5,737 bases of DNA from contig JAACFD010000143.1 of NCBI GenBank assembly GCA_009937555.1, positions 1-5,737 of the forward strand, given 5' to 3'. Position numbers and translations under genes: made by a program. The DNA comes from Chlamydiales bacterium (lineage in GTDB: Bacteria; Chlamydiota; Chlamydiia; Chlamydiales; JAACFD01). The notes beneath the pieces were generated by a model. The model was not told the DNA's origin. It did not search any database and saw only the letters and a list, made by a program, of their open reading frames with translations. Position 1 is the stretch's first letter; every line of letters starts with the position of its first letter. Positions 1 to 5,737 of the stretch are shown here, one piece after another.

Positions 1-9
1 TCTTATTTT

Positions 10-38
10 TTTATAGCCAAACTTTCTTGAGTTATAAT
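10..38 (+). promoter_or_regulatory. Candidate sigma70 promoter for the 177-aa gene
   Basis: A perfect -10 hexamer TATAAT lies at 33-38. A 4/6 match to the -35 box (TTTATA, 10-15) precedes it by 17 nt. Transcription would begin near position 45, giving a leader of about 60 nt before the ATG at 104. In such AT-rich DNA a TATAAT can occur by chance, so the call rests on correct spacing and position only. Confidence 0.42.
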
Positions 39-90
39 TTAAACGAGACTTGCTGTATACTGGCTTCCAAATTATAAAACTTTCTAACAA

Positions 91-95
91 AAGGA
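91..95 (+). promoter_or_regulatory. Ribosome-binding site deciding the start at 104
   Basis: AAGGA at 91-95 sits 8 nt before the ATG at 104. It decides in favour of this ATG over the in-frame TTG at 50, which has no comparable purine-rich sequence in front of it. Confidence 0.7.
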
Positions 96-103
96 TTTTA
101 ATT

Positions 104-637
104 ATGAACGTCTTGGATATTGAAATTAAACTTGACGCTTCATTAGATGAAGCTGTAGTGGAAAGAATGGCACAGCGCTATCAGTTAGCTCCGGAGAGTG
201 CAAAAATTCGCTTTGATTTAAATGAAAAAGAATTGAGTAAGTATAATGAGAGAGTTGCAAGGATACACTGCTTTGTCGAAAGAGTATTTGAAAAACTTTC
301 AAGCCAGGGAGTAAGCGAAGAAACTCCTATTCGTTTTATAAAAAAAATTGAGGATGACCTTGATCTAATTGGAAGTATAAGCCTAGGACTTTTAAAAACA
401 AAAGAACTCTCAATAGAATATCTAGGCGGTATTAAAGAAGAGTATGAAAAGAAGAACCCAAACTCTTTTGTCTATTTTGCGCATGAGTATGAAGTTGGTC
501 AATACTTTAGTATGGATAACTTAAGCATTGCTGATGCAAAGAAAATACGCTCTTATCATCCCGAAGCTGATAAAACAAAAGTGCGTTGCCACCTTTCAGA
601 CCAAGCTCCTCAAAATTTAAAGCTAAAGAGCATATAA
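104..637 (+). CDS. Hypothetical protein, 177 aa, orphan
   Basis: I do not recognise this protein. The frame is open from a TTG at 50, but the ATG at 104 has an AAGGA ribosome-binding site at good spacing, so I take 177 residues. The product looks soluble and mostly helical. It has no signal peptide, no membrane segment and no obvious catalytic motif. Residues 1-10 (MNVLDIEIKL) alternate like a beta strand. Residues 11-30 are helical. Residues 38-68 form a charged amphipathic helix (KELSKYNERVARI then VERVFEKL). Residues 76-115 are acidic and helical, ending in a lysine/glutamate-rich stretch. The tail (150-177) is basic and polar. It is the only rightward gene and probably a monocistronic unit, converging on the 325-aa gene across a hairpin. 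It could be a small regulator, an effector or a lineage-specific protein; nothing in the sequence separates these. Confidence 0.75.
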   Translation: MNVLDIEIKLDASLDEAVVERMAQRYQLAPESAKIRFDLNEKELSKYNERVARIHCFVERVFEKLSSQGVSEETPIRFIKKIEDDLDLIGSISLGLLKTKELSIEYLGGIKEEYEKKNPNSFVYFAHEYEVGQYFSMDNLSIADAKKIRSYHPEADKTKVRCHLSDQAPQNLKLKSI

Positions 638-646
638 ACTATTAAT

Positions 647-676
647 ATGGCCTTTTAGCTCTTGCTAAAAGGCTAT
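647..676. terminator. Hairpin between convergent genes, possible bidirectional terminator
   Basis: GCCTTTTAGC (650-659) and GCTAAAAGGC (664-673) pair perfectly around a TCTT loop. The stem extends to 647/676 with one G-T wobble, giving about 13 bp. It begins 9 nt after the stop of the 177-aa gene and lies 4 nt beyond the stop of the opposing gene. That is where a shared terminator belongs. No long T tract follows on either strand (TATTATAC on +, ATTAATAG on -), so it is not a textbook intrinsic terminator. It may act as an mRNA 3'-end stabiliser or a weak bidirectional terminator. Confidence 0.5.
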
Positions 677-680
677 TATA

Positions 681-1658
681 CTAGCTAATCCACACCTTCT
701 TGCCTTTTATGTTGACAATCTCACGGGTCCTTGTATTTTCAAAAAGCCATACCTCGCCCCCTGAATAAAAGGTACGCTTTGCTGTAAAGCGAAGAATATC
801 TCCTGTATAGTGATAACCTTTTGGAGTTTGATCAGTAACAAGTAATTTTTTGCTCTCATCTAGCCAAAATAAAGGTCTTCCTTCAATTGCATAGCAATGT
901 CCTTCCTGATACTTAACCCCTGCTTTTTTCCCGGCTGCTTCTAGCTCTTCTGGACTTATCTTTGTAGAGTGAAAAGACATAATATTTTCATAACTAGAGG
1001 CTCTTATTGCCCTTTCTCTTCTTCTCTCTTCTTTAAGATAGGCCTCATACTCTTGAACTTCTGCATTTAAGCTCTCAGCTCGTTGATTATGCTGCGCTAC
1101 CTCTCTTTCTACTTGCTCTCTTGCTGCTTGAAAGAATTCTTTATTTTTTAAGCTGCTTGTCATGCCGTGATCTATTACCTCCCCTATATTCGCTATACAG
1201 CTAGAAAAAGCTAATAAATTTTCATCAACTCCTCCCCTTTCTTGCTGCTTGCTAATTAAGCTTGAGGTAAGACCTAACAATCTTTCTCGGTATAGATAGG
1301 CCACTCTGCTATATAAACTTCCTCTATCTGAAAACTCGGCTATACTCTTATCATTAAGCTTCATCTCAGCTACTGTCGTTTCCGAGGAAAAAGGCAAGAG
1401 TGAGCGAAGCTGACTTGCAAGAGGAAAGTAAAAAGATCTTTCTTCGCTACCACTTAGAATAGTTTGTGACATACAGGAGCGCACTTTATCCAGTAAATAC
1501 TCTGAGATAAGCTTAAGTGCCACCTCATTAATTCTTTCTTTGCTAAGCTCAATTGGAGTTCTAGCTCTTGAGCTATACCTTCTTTGAAAGCTCTCTTTAT
1601 CTAGCAGAGATGCATAAGGCTTCACTTGGCTTTTTTGCATTGTCACATCTGTAGTCAT
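681..1658 (-). CDS. Hypothetical coiled-coil protein, 325 aa, orphan
   Basis: I do not recognise this protein. Its start is firmly set by a near-ideal AAGGAGG six nt before the ATG, the strongest ribosome-binding site in the window. Three parts can be seen. Residues 1-45 are polar and rich in Ser/Arg/Lys, likely flexible. Residues 45-170 are helical, with hydrophobic patches but no convincing membrane span. Residues 172-220 are a highly charged helix (EQVEREVAQHNQRAESLNAE, then KEERRRERAIR) that should form a coiled coil. From about 248 the character changes to a compact beta-rich domain with regularly placed aromatics (W265, W304, W323) and several glycines, ending at KKVWIS. The C-terminal part could be a small beta-barrel or SH3-like binding module. 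There is no signal peptide. The gene lies 106 nt behind the thioesterase with no terminator between, so partial co-transcription is possible. An effector, scaffold or phage-derived origin are all guesses. Confidence 0.8.
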   Translation of the reverse strand: MTTDVTMQKSQVKPYASLLDKESFQRRYSSRARTPIELSKERINEVALKLISEYLLDKVRSCMSQTILSGSEERSFYFPLASQLRSLLPFSSETTVAEMKLNDKSIAEFSDRGSLYSRVAYLYRERLLGLTSSLISKQQERGGVDENLLAFSSCIANIGEVIDHGMTSSLKNKEFFQAAREQVEREVAQHNQRAESLNAEVQEYEAYLKEERRRERAIRASSYENIMSFHSTKISPEELEAAGKKAGVKYQEGHCYAIEGRPLFWLDESKKLLVTDQTPKGYHYTGDILRFTAKRTFYSGGEVWLFENTRTREIVNIKGKKVWIS

Positions 1659-1706
1659 TTCGTTCCTCCTTGACGACTCTAGCGTTTTTATTAAAAAAAA
1701 GAGCGA

Positions 1707-1714
1707 ATAATATA
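1707..1714 (-). promoter_or_regulatory. Weak -10 candidate upstream of the 325-aa gene
   Basis: Read leftward, TATATTAT contains two overlapping 5/6 matches to the sigma70 -10 box. It is followed by an eight-T run (1693-1700). No good -35 box lies 16-18 nt upstream, the best being TTCCTA (3/6). It would give a leader of about 40 nt before the strong ribosome-binding site. It is offered only because the 106-nt gap and the strong RBS suggest the gene can be expressed independently. Confidence 0.25.
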
Positions 1715-1764
1715 GCTAAAAATCTAATAAATAGGAAGTTAGTTTAAATATTTCTGTTATAACT

Positions 1765-2214
1765 CTAGTTAATAGAAGCTACAAATGCCCCTTCAAACCT
1801 GGCACATAGAAGCCTATTATTGTCTAGTACGGATGAGGATAGCTTAAGCCTAGCTCTATTTTTACTTTTTAAGCACTTTATGAAACGTTGAAGCTGTTCA
1901 GTAGAGGGTTTATTACACTCAGCTGTAAAATCACTCCTGATAGGCTTTAAATAAGCCATACTGCTGCTAGCTATGACTATCTCAGAGTTGATACTCTCCT
2001 TTTTAAGGAGTAGGTGCACAAAGCTCCAGCAGGATAGAGTAGCTAGGGCGTGAATACTCCCCCCAAAGGCAGTCTTTTTATGATTTAGGTTAGCTTTAAG
2101 AGAAAAGTTTAAAGTAGGAACCTCTTCACTGATTTTAGCTACAGAAATATCCATTGATGAGGTAATGGGAATGTGTTGTTTTAAGTAGTCTTCAAGTTCT
2201 CTAGAGCTTAACAT
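1765..2214 (-). CDS. Stand-alone YiiD_C-type hotdog-fold thioesterase, 149 aa
   Basis: This is a putative acyl-CoA or acyl-ACP thioesterase of the hotdog fold, cytoplasmic. The diagnostic stretch is residues 42-63: NLNHKKTAFGGSIHALATLS followed by CW. It matches the N-x-N-x-x-x-T-A-F-G-G-S signature at the start of the central hotdog helix in the YiiD C-terminal family. A conserved-looking strand with YLKPIRSDF (88-96) follows, and the C-terminus FEGAFVA (140-146) forms the last strand. In E. coli YiiD (FabY) this domain follows a GNAT acetyltransferase domain. Here the length covers only the hotdog part, so it is a single-domain version. The ATG has no clear Shine-Dalgarno sequence, and an in-frame TAA lies 24 nt upstream of it, so no alternative start is available. 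It follows the SDR gene by 35 nt and is likely translated from the same mRNA. The exact substrate cannot be read from sequence. Confidence 0.85.
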   Translation of the reverse strand: MLSSRELEDYLKQHIPITSSMDISVAKISEEVPTLNFSLKANLNHKKTAFGGSIHALATLSCWSFVHLLLKKESINSEIVIASSSMAYLKPIRSDFTAECNKPSTEQLQRFIKCLKSKNRARLKLSSSVLDNNRLLCARFEGAFVASIN

Positions 2215-2249
2215 AGAATAAACAAAAGGGGTAAAACATTAAGAGTATC

Positions 2250-3695
2250 TTATAAAGTTGCTATTTTTTTAGCCATCCCTTTAAAGATGAACAGATGAAA
2301 AGGGTAAAGAAAGTACCAGTAAAAGCGCCCTAAAAGCCCCTTAGGCCTAAAAGTAGCTGTCTGAATCAAACAATTCTCTTCTATTTTAAATTCAAGCCAA
2401 GCCTCTCCTGGCAGTTTCATTTCAGCATACAAAAGTAAGCGCCTTTTTTCATAATCAGCCACTAATACTCGCCAAAAATCAAGAGCATCCCCTGGAAGTA
2501 AGTGTCTTTTAACTGTTCTTCCTCTTCTAATACCTACGCCACCTAGACATTGATCGATAAACCCCCTTAAACTCCAAGCCCAATTCCAGTAGTACCAACC
2601 TACCTCTCCTCCTATACTGAAAAAATTGCTACTAGCTTTGTAGATAGAATTCTTTAATTGAACCTTTTGAAAATCATGGGTACAGCCCTTAGTGGGGACT
2701 GTGATTAACTCCCCAAGTTTCTTATAGGAAAAATGGCTAAGCACCCAAGCATCCTTCCAGCCTGAAACAACTTCTTTATCCTCTACACGTGTAAGAGCTA
2801 TTTCAAGAGACTCTTCAACAGAGACTGTTTTATGTGGAATCACTTCATGTATTCTATAGTCTGTACATATTACCGAACTTTTCAAGCTACTTACAAGAGA
2901 CCTTGCAAGTGAGTAATTAGTAGAGGTGATAAAATATAGCCAGTAAGAGGATAACTTAATAGTGAGGATAGGTAGTGTTAAAATATACCTTGTTAAGCCA
3001 CGAACTTTAGCATATTTTAACAGTAACTCTTTATAAGTTAGCTGCTCACTTCCTCCAATTTCAAAGCTTTGGTTGAGACACTTTTCTTCACCAATGCAAT
3101 GTGTTAAATAGTATAAAACATCTCTAACAGAAATGGGCTGAGTCAGTTGATTTAACCACTTAGGAGTTACCATTATAGGAAGCTTTTCTACTAAATCTCG
3201 AATAATCTCAAATGAAGCACTTCCTGAGCCAATGATAATTCCTGCTCTAAAAATTGTATAACTAATGCCAGAGGACTTAATAATCTCTTCCACAGCTAGC
3301 CTGGAAGACAGGTGTCGAGAACTATTTTCTTTAGGAGAAATACCTCCTAGATACACAATCTGTTTTACTTTAAAAGCATTGCAAATATGTAGAAAGTTTT
3401 TTACGCACCTTCTCTCCATGGATTCAAAGTCTTCAAAACTATCATTCATTGAGTGGACAAGATAAAAAGCATGATCAATTTCATACTTCACAAGATCAAA
3501 GCTATCTAAATCTAGTAGGTCACCAGTTACAAAGGTTATCTTCTTCTTCATTTCTTTTGGCAAATCAAGACGCTTTGAGCTGCGAGATAAAGCATAAACT
3601 TTATAGCCAAGGTTTATTAGCTGAATGGTTAGGCGTAAACCTATGTAGCCATTCGCTCCAGCAACTAAAACTGATCTTTGAGTATTGTCTGACAT
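2250..3695 (-). CDS. YbjT-like SDR family NAD(P)-binding protein with C-terminal DUF2867, 481 aa
   Basis: This is a probable NAD(P)-dependent oxidoreductase or epimerase-like protein with the same architecture and about the same length as E. coli YbjT. The Rossmann N-terminus carries GANGYIG (13-19). Further atypical-SDR landmarks are TGDLLDLDSF (57-66), AFYLVHSMN (76-84), YLGGISP (115-121), FRAGIIIGSGSASFEIIRD (149-167) and TPKWLNQLTQPISVRDVL (177-194). The classical YxxxK catalytic pair is not visible where expected (RHLSSRLAVEE, 127-137), as in related atypical SDRs. A hydrophobic stretch at 237-258 may be buried or membrane-associated. DUF2867 occupies roughly 310-478, with RGFIDQCLGGVGIRRGR (377-393), PGDALDFWRV (401-410), AEMKLPGEAWLEF (424-436) and a C-terminal FYWYFLYPFHLFIFKGMAKK (458-477). 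The substrate of this family is unknown to me; a lipid-type substrate is inference. The start has a poor RBS, but an in-frame TAA closes the frame 30 nt upstream. It is the first gene of the SDR-thioesterase pair. Confidence 0.92.
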   Translation of the reverse strand: MSDNTQRSVLVAGANGYIGLRLTIQLINLGYKVYALSRSSKRLDLPKEMKKKITFVTGDLLDLDSFDLVKYEIDHAFYLVHSMNDSFEDFESMERRCVKNFLHICNAFKVKQIVYLGGISPKENSSRHLSSRLAVEEIIKSSGISYTIFRAGIIIGSGSASFEIIRDLVEKLPIMVTPKWLNQLTQPISVRDVLYYLTHCIGEEKCLNQSFEIGGSEQLTYKELLLKYAKVRGLTRYILTLPILTIKLSSYWLYFITSTNYSLARSLVSSLKSSVICTDYRIHEVIPHKTVSVEESLEIALTRVEDKEVVSGWKDAWVLSHFSYKKLGELITVPTKGCTHDFQKVQLKNSIYKASSNFFSIGGEVGWYYWNWAWSLRGFIDQCLGGVGIRRGRTVKRHLLPGDALDFWRVLVADYEKRRLLLYAEMKLPGEAWLEFKIEENCLIQTATFRPKGLLGRFYWYFLYPFHLFIFKGMAKKIATL

Positions 3696-3765
3696 ATCTT
3701 GAAGCTTCGGGTAATTTCTAAAGATTTAGGTTTGCCAAAAGATTCAATAAAATACAAGAAAGGAT

Positions 3766-3803
3766 AAAAAAAGAGCTGCAAATAGCTTATATTTGCAGCT
3801 TTT
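3766..3803 (-). terminator. Strong rho-independent terminator of the 579-aa gene
   Basis: Read leftward, the RNA forms AGCTGCAAATA, a loop of about 5 nt, then TATTTGCAGCT. This is an 11-bp perfect stem (3774-3784 with 3790-3800), followed by C and seven Ts (3772-3766). It lies 28 nt beyond the stop codon of the 579-aa gene and separates it from the SDR gene. The SDR gene must therefore have its own promoter in 3696-3765. The only hint there is a TTGGCA-like -35 at 3733-3738 without a convincing -10. Confidence 0.9.
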
Positions 3804-3831
3804 AAGAAGTAATAGCTAATTCTGCTATATA

Positions 3832-5571
3832 CTAAGAAGTAGTTTGTGATTGCTTTTTTTGAGATTGAGAAATAAGTCTCAATAAGTTCTTAAGGTATCT
3901 ATCAGGTTTACCTTGGACTTGACTTCTAAGGAAGTTTAATAGAGTTACCTTTTTCTCACTAAAGGAGCCTTCAGCAGAGGATCTCTTTATAGAGTAGCTA
4001 ATTTTCTTATCAAAAGAAGCTCCATTAGCAAGCATCTTTTTAAGAAGTTTCCATAACAATTTTTCTCTAATAGAAAGTTTTACTCTAGAGCTATCCTTGC
4101 TAAACTGCTGTCTTTCATGAAATAACCTAAGAGCAATACTGCTTAGAGTGTTACTCTTTACTTGATAAGGCCCAATATTGCACAGTGTTTTTTGCCTGTA
4201 GTTAATCTTTTGACTATGTAATAAAAGATGATTAACACAGCACTCTACATCGGCAACCAATCTATACATATCTTCTTTAGCAAGAAAATCATAGATATAT
4301 ACAAACAAACTTTGCTTTCTTACATAGCTGTTTGCAGTCTTAATGCTCTTATTAAGATTTATGTTATCGTTTTGGAGCATCTCAGTAACTAAACGGTACT
4401 GCTTTTTATCCATTGCTAAAATCAGATCTTCAGCTTTAAACATTTGAGGTTTATTAGTTAACAGCACCCTTACTGCTACGGGCATATCCATAAATATAAA
4501 GAAGGAGGGTAAAGAGTTTATCCTCTGATTATATTCAGGCTCAACTAAACTCGTAATAGGCAAGGCAGCAAAGAAGTTTTTTGCAATTCTTTCAATGTCT
4601 TTTTGCTCAACTTGACTATCTATAAGTAGTTCAGCAAACCTTTCAGATAGATAAGGTACACGAAGAGCTGCACTGCGGGCCATCCTAAAAAGATTATCAA
4701 TTAGGCAATCTCTTGCAGAAGACCTAGGAAATGACTTGTCATTTTCTTTATTGTATAACTCTAGAATAGAAATTCTATAGTTAAAATATAGCTCTACGAG
4801 TTCTCTTTGAAATGAGTATAATGTACCTTTATCTGATACAATATCATTAGCCATATTGCCTATTATATCAATTAAACGAGGCCATCTATCAACATTTTCA
4901 AGTATGACCTTAAGCATTATTTTAGCTGAGGATAGCTTTTGAAAAGAAAGCTCTTCCAGCATATCTGGCAATAGATAGGATGAGTTAGCACTCTCAATAA
5001 TATCTAGAAGTTTTTCAAGCCTCTCTCTATTCTCTGGTTCTTGAAGTTTGAAGTCATATTCACCCTTTCTACCTATAGTCACTTCCTTCCAATTCTCTAA
5101 ACTCACCTCTTTTCTATCTTCTAACTTAGGTGAGACAGATGGCCCTGGAGGATCTATCAATGAGTCATAAAAAGGGTCGTAGGGATTGTTATAACAAAGC
5201 CCATCTTCGTCATATTCACAATCTTCTTCAGAGGATTCTTCTAGTTTTTCACTAGCAGCAGCTGTGCTCTCAGAAAACTCCTCTTGTTTTTCTGCATTAT
5301 CTTTTGTGCTATTATCTAAGGCAATTTTCTCATCAGCAAGACTCTGAGCTTTAGATGTAGCTGTATCGACTTCTTCTTTCTCAAGCTCAGATGCTTTTAC
5401 AGCTTTATCAGAATTAATTGATTCTGTTTTATCAACAAGTTTTTCTTCTGCCACTTCCTTTACACGAAGCTCTTGCCCTGTAAGTTTAACTTCTTGCTTT
5501 GTTTCAGCTTCTTCATTGGAACATACTAGGTTGCTTACAGCACTGGAACTGCACTTATCTATATCAGACAT
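3832..5571 (-). CDS. Hypothetical protein, 579 aa: acidic disordered N-terminus and helical, ankyrin-like C-terminal region
   Basis: I cannot assign a family. The start is supported by AGGGGA five nt before the ATG. Residues 1-120 are dominated by Glu, Lys, Ser, Ala and Thr with few aromatics, so probably disordered. Residues 112-122 are strongly acidic (EESSEEDCEYD). Residues 127-144 form a Tyr/Pro-rich linker (YNNPYDPFYDSLIDPPGP). From about 170 to the end the protein looks entirely alpha-helical. Stretches such as AMDKKQYRLVTEMLQNDNIN (386-405) and LLWKLLKKMLANGASFD (505-521) resemble the second helix and turn of ankyrin repeats. No intact consensus repeat with the TPLH motif is visible, so the repeats are degenerate or only helical look-alikes. 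There is no signal peptide or membrane span. The tail is polar (ISQSQKKQSQTTS). It forms its own transcription unit with a strong terminator, possibly sharing a promoter with the truncated gene 57 nt upstream. A secreted effector or scaffold is a reasonable but unproven idea. Confidence 0.85.
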   Translation of the reverse strand: MSDIDKCSSSAVSNLVCSNEEAETKQEVKLTGQELRVKEVAEEKLVDKTESINSDKAVKASELEKEEVDTATSKAQSLADEKIALDNSTKDNAEKQEEFSESTAAASEKLEESSEEDCEYDEDGLCYNNPYDPFYDSLIDPPGPSVSPKLEDRKEVSLENWKEVTIGRKGEYDFKLQEPENRERLEKLLDIIESANSSYLLPDMLEELSFQKLSSAKIMLKVILENVDRWPRLIDIIGNMANDIVSDKGTLYSFQRELVELYFNYRISILELYNKENDKSFPRSSARDCLIDNLFRMARSAALRVPYLSERFAELLIDSQVEQKDIERIAKNFFAALPITSLVEPEYNQRINSLPSFFIFMDMPVAVRVLLTNKPQMFKAEDLILAMDKKQYRLVTEMLQNDNINLNKSIKTANSYVRKQSLFVYIYDFLAKEDMYRLVADVECCVNHLLLHSQKINYRQKTLCNIGPYQVKSNTLSSIALRLFHERQQFSKDSSRVKLSIREKLLWKLLKKMLANGASFDKKISYSIKRSSAEGSFSEKKVTLLNFLRSQVQGKPDRYLKNLLRLISQSQKKQSQTTS

Positions 5572-5591
5572 TTTATCCCCTGATTTTTGTT

Positions 5592-5618
5592 TCTATAATG
5601 TGGTTAATTGATTGTTAA
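5592..5618 (-). promoter_or_regulatory. Weak promoter candidate for the 579-aa gene
   Basis: Leftward reading gives TTAACA (5618-5613, 5/6 to the -35 box) and TATAGA (5597-5592, 4/6 to the -10 box), separated by 15 nt, slightly short. It falls in the 57-nt gap between the truncated upstream gene and the 579-aa gene. The gap contains no terminator, so co-transcription is the alternative. Confidence 0.25.
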
Positions 5619-5628
5619 AAAATGAAAA

Positions 5629-5737
5629 TTAATCGTGATCTTTAGAATTGTTTTTTTTCCATACAGCTTCAAGAGCTGCTAGTACACAAGCTTTTTTCCA
5701 AAGGCCTTCTAACTTATTTGTGGCGTTGTAAAGTTCT
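5629..5737 (-). CDS. C-terminal 35 codons of an unidentified gene, cut by the window edge
   Basis: The minus strand is open in one frame only, from the right edge (first full codon at 5736) to a TAA at 5629-5631. The other two frames close within 27 nt of the edge. The visible residues include LYNATNKLEGLWKKACVLAA, then LEAVWKKNNSKDHD, which reads like an amphipathic helix followed by a charged polar tail, a normal protein C-terminus. It runs in the same direction as the 579-aa gene and stops 57 nt before it with no hairpin between, so the two may share an mRNA. An eight-A run (5651-5658 on the + strand as Ts) encodes the lysines eight residues before the end. Family and function cannot be told from so short a piece. 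Confidence 0.6.
   Translation of the reverse strand, partial: ELYNATNKLEGLWKKACVLAALEAVWKKNNSKDHD

Noticed and set aside
11..20. Ten-base identity TTATAGCCAA at 11-20 and 3601-3610
   Set aside because: The second copy is inside SDR coding sequence and the flanks do not match, so it is a chance repeat rather than an element.
50..103. TTG-initiated extension of the 177-aa gene by 18 residues
   Set aside because: It has no convincing ribosome-binding site, it overlaps the region where the leader is expected, and the ATG at 104 has AAGGA at 8-nt spacing.
1693..1700. Eight-T run (leftward) as a terminator for the thioesterase gene
   Set aside because: No stable stem precedes it; only a 5-bp A/T pairing can be drawn, so it is not a credible intrinsic terminator.
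3265..3465. 66-residue rightward open frame
   Set aside because: It lies wholly antisense to the well-supported SDR gene, and its sequence has no protein-like features of its own.
3449..3721. 90-residue rightward open frame
   Set aside because: It is antisense to the Rossmann region of the SDR gene, whose conserved motifs prove the opposite strand is coding.
3812..3828. Small inverted repeat ATAGC/GCTAT before the strong terminator
   Set aside because: Five AT-rich base pairs around a 7-nt loop are expected by chance here, and the adjacent 11-bp hairpin explains termination.

Overview
The window is AT-rich bacterial DNA with compact genes, Shine-Dalgarno-type starts and one clear intrinsic terminator. 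The two recognisable proteins, a YbjT-like SDR/DUF2867 protein and a YiiD_C-type hotdog thioesterase, belong to families common in Gram-negative bacteria. The other proteins are orphans to me. Low-complexity acidic sequence, a coiled coil and degenerate ankyrin-like helices next to low-GC housekeeping-type genes would fit a host-associated or intracellular proteobacterium (Legionellales-like, for example). That is a weak inference, because no taxonomic marker gene is present.

Layout. A 177-aa orphan (104-637, + strand) has its own plausible promoter and converges on a leftward 325-aa orphan (681-1658) across a 13-bp hairpin. All remaining genes point left. In transcription order they are: the C-terminal 35 codons of an unidentified gene cut by the right edge (5629-5737); a 579-aa orphan (3832-5571) ending in a strong rho-independent terminator (3766-3803); the SDR/DUF2867 gene (2250-3695); the thioesterase (1765-2214), 35 nt behind it; and the 325-aa coiled-coil orphan, 106 nt further on with the best ribosome-binding site in the window.

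How the genes may work together. The SDR and thioesterase genes are probably co-transcribed and may act on the same kind of lipid or acyl substrate. There is no terminator between the thioesterase and the 325-aa gene, so read-through is possible, although that gene also has a weak promoter candidate. The 579-aa gene is a separate transcription unit, possibly joined to the truncated gene upstream. I see no rRNA, tRNA, CRISPR array, insertion sequence or integrase. The most unusual item is the 579-aa protein: a long acidic, probably disordered N-terminus, a tyrosine/proline-rich hinge with motifs resembling eukaryotic sorting signals, and a helical C-terminal region with ankyrin-like character. 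It is a reasonable effector candidate but is unproven.
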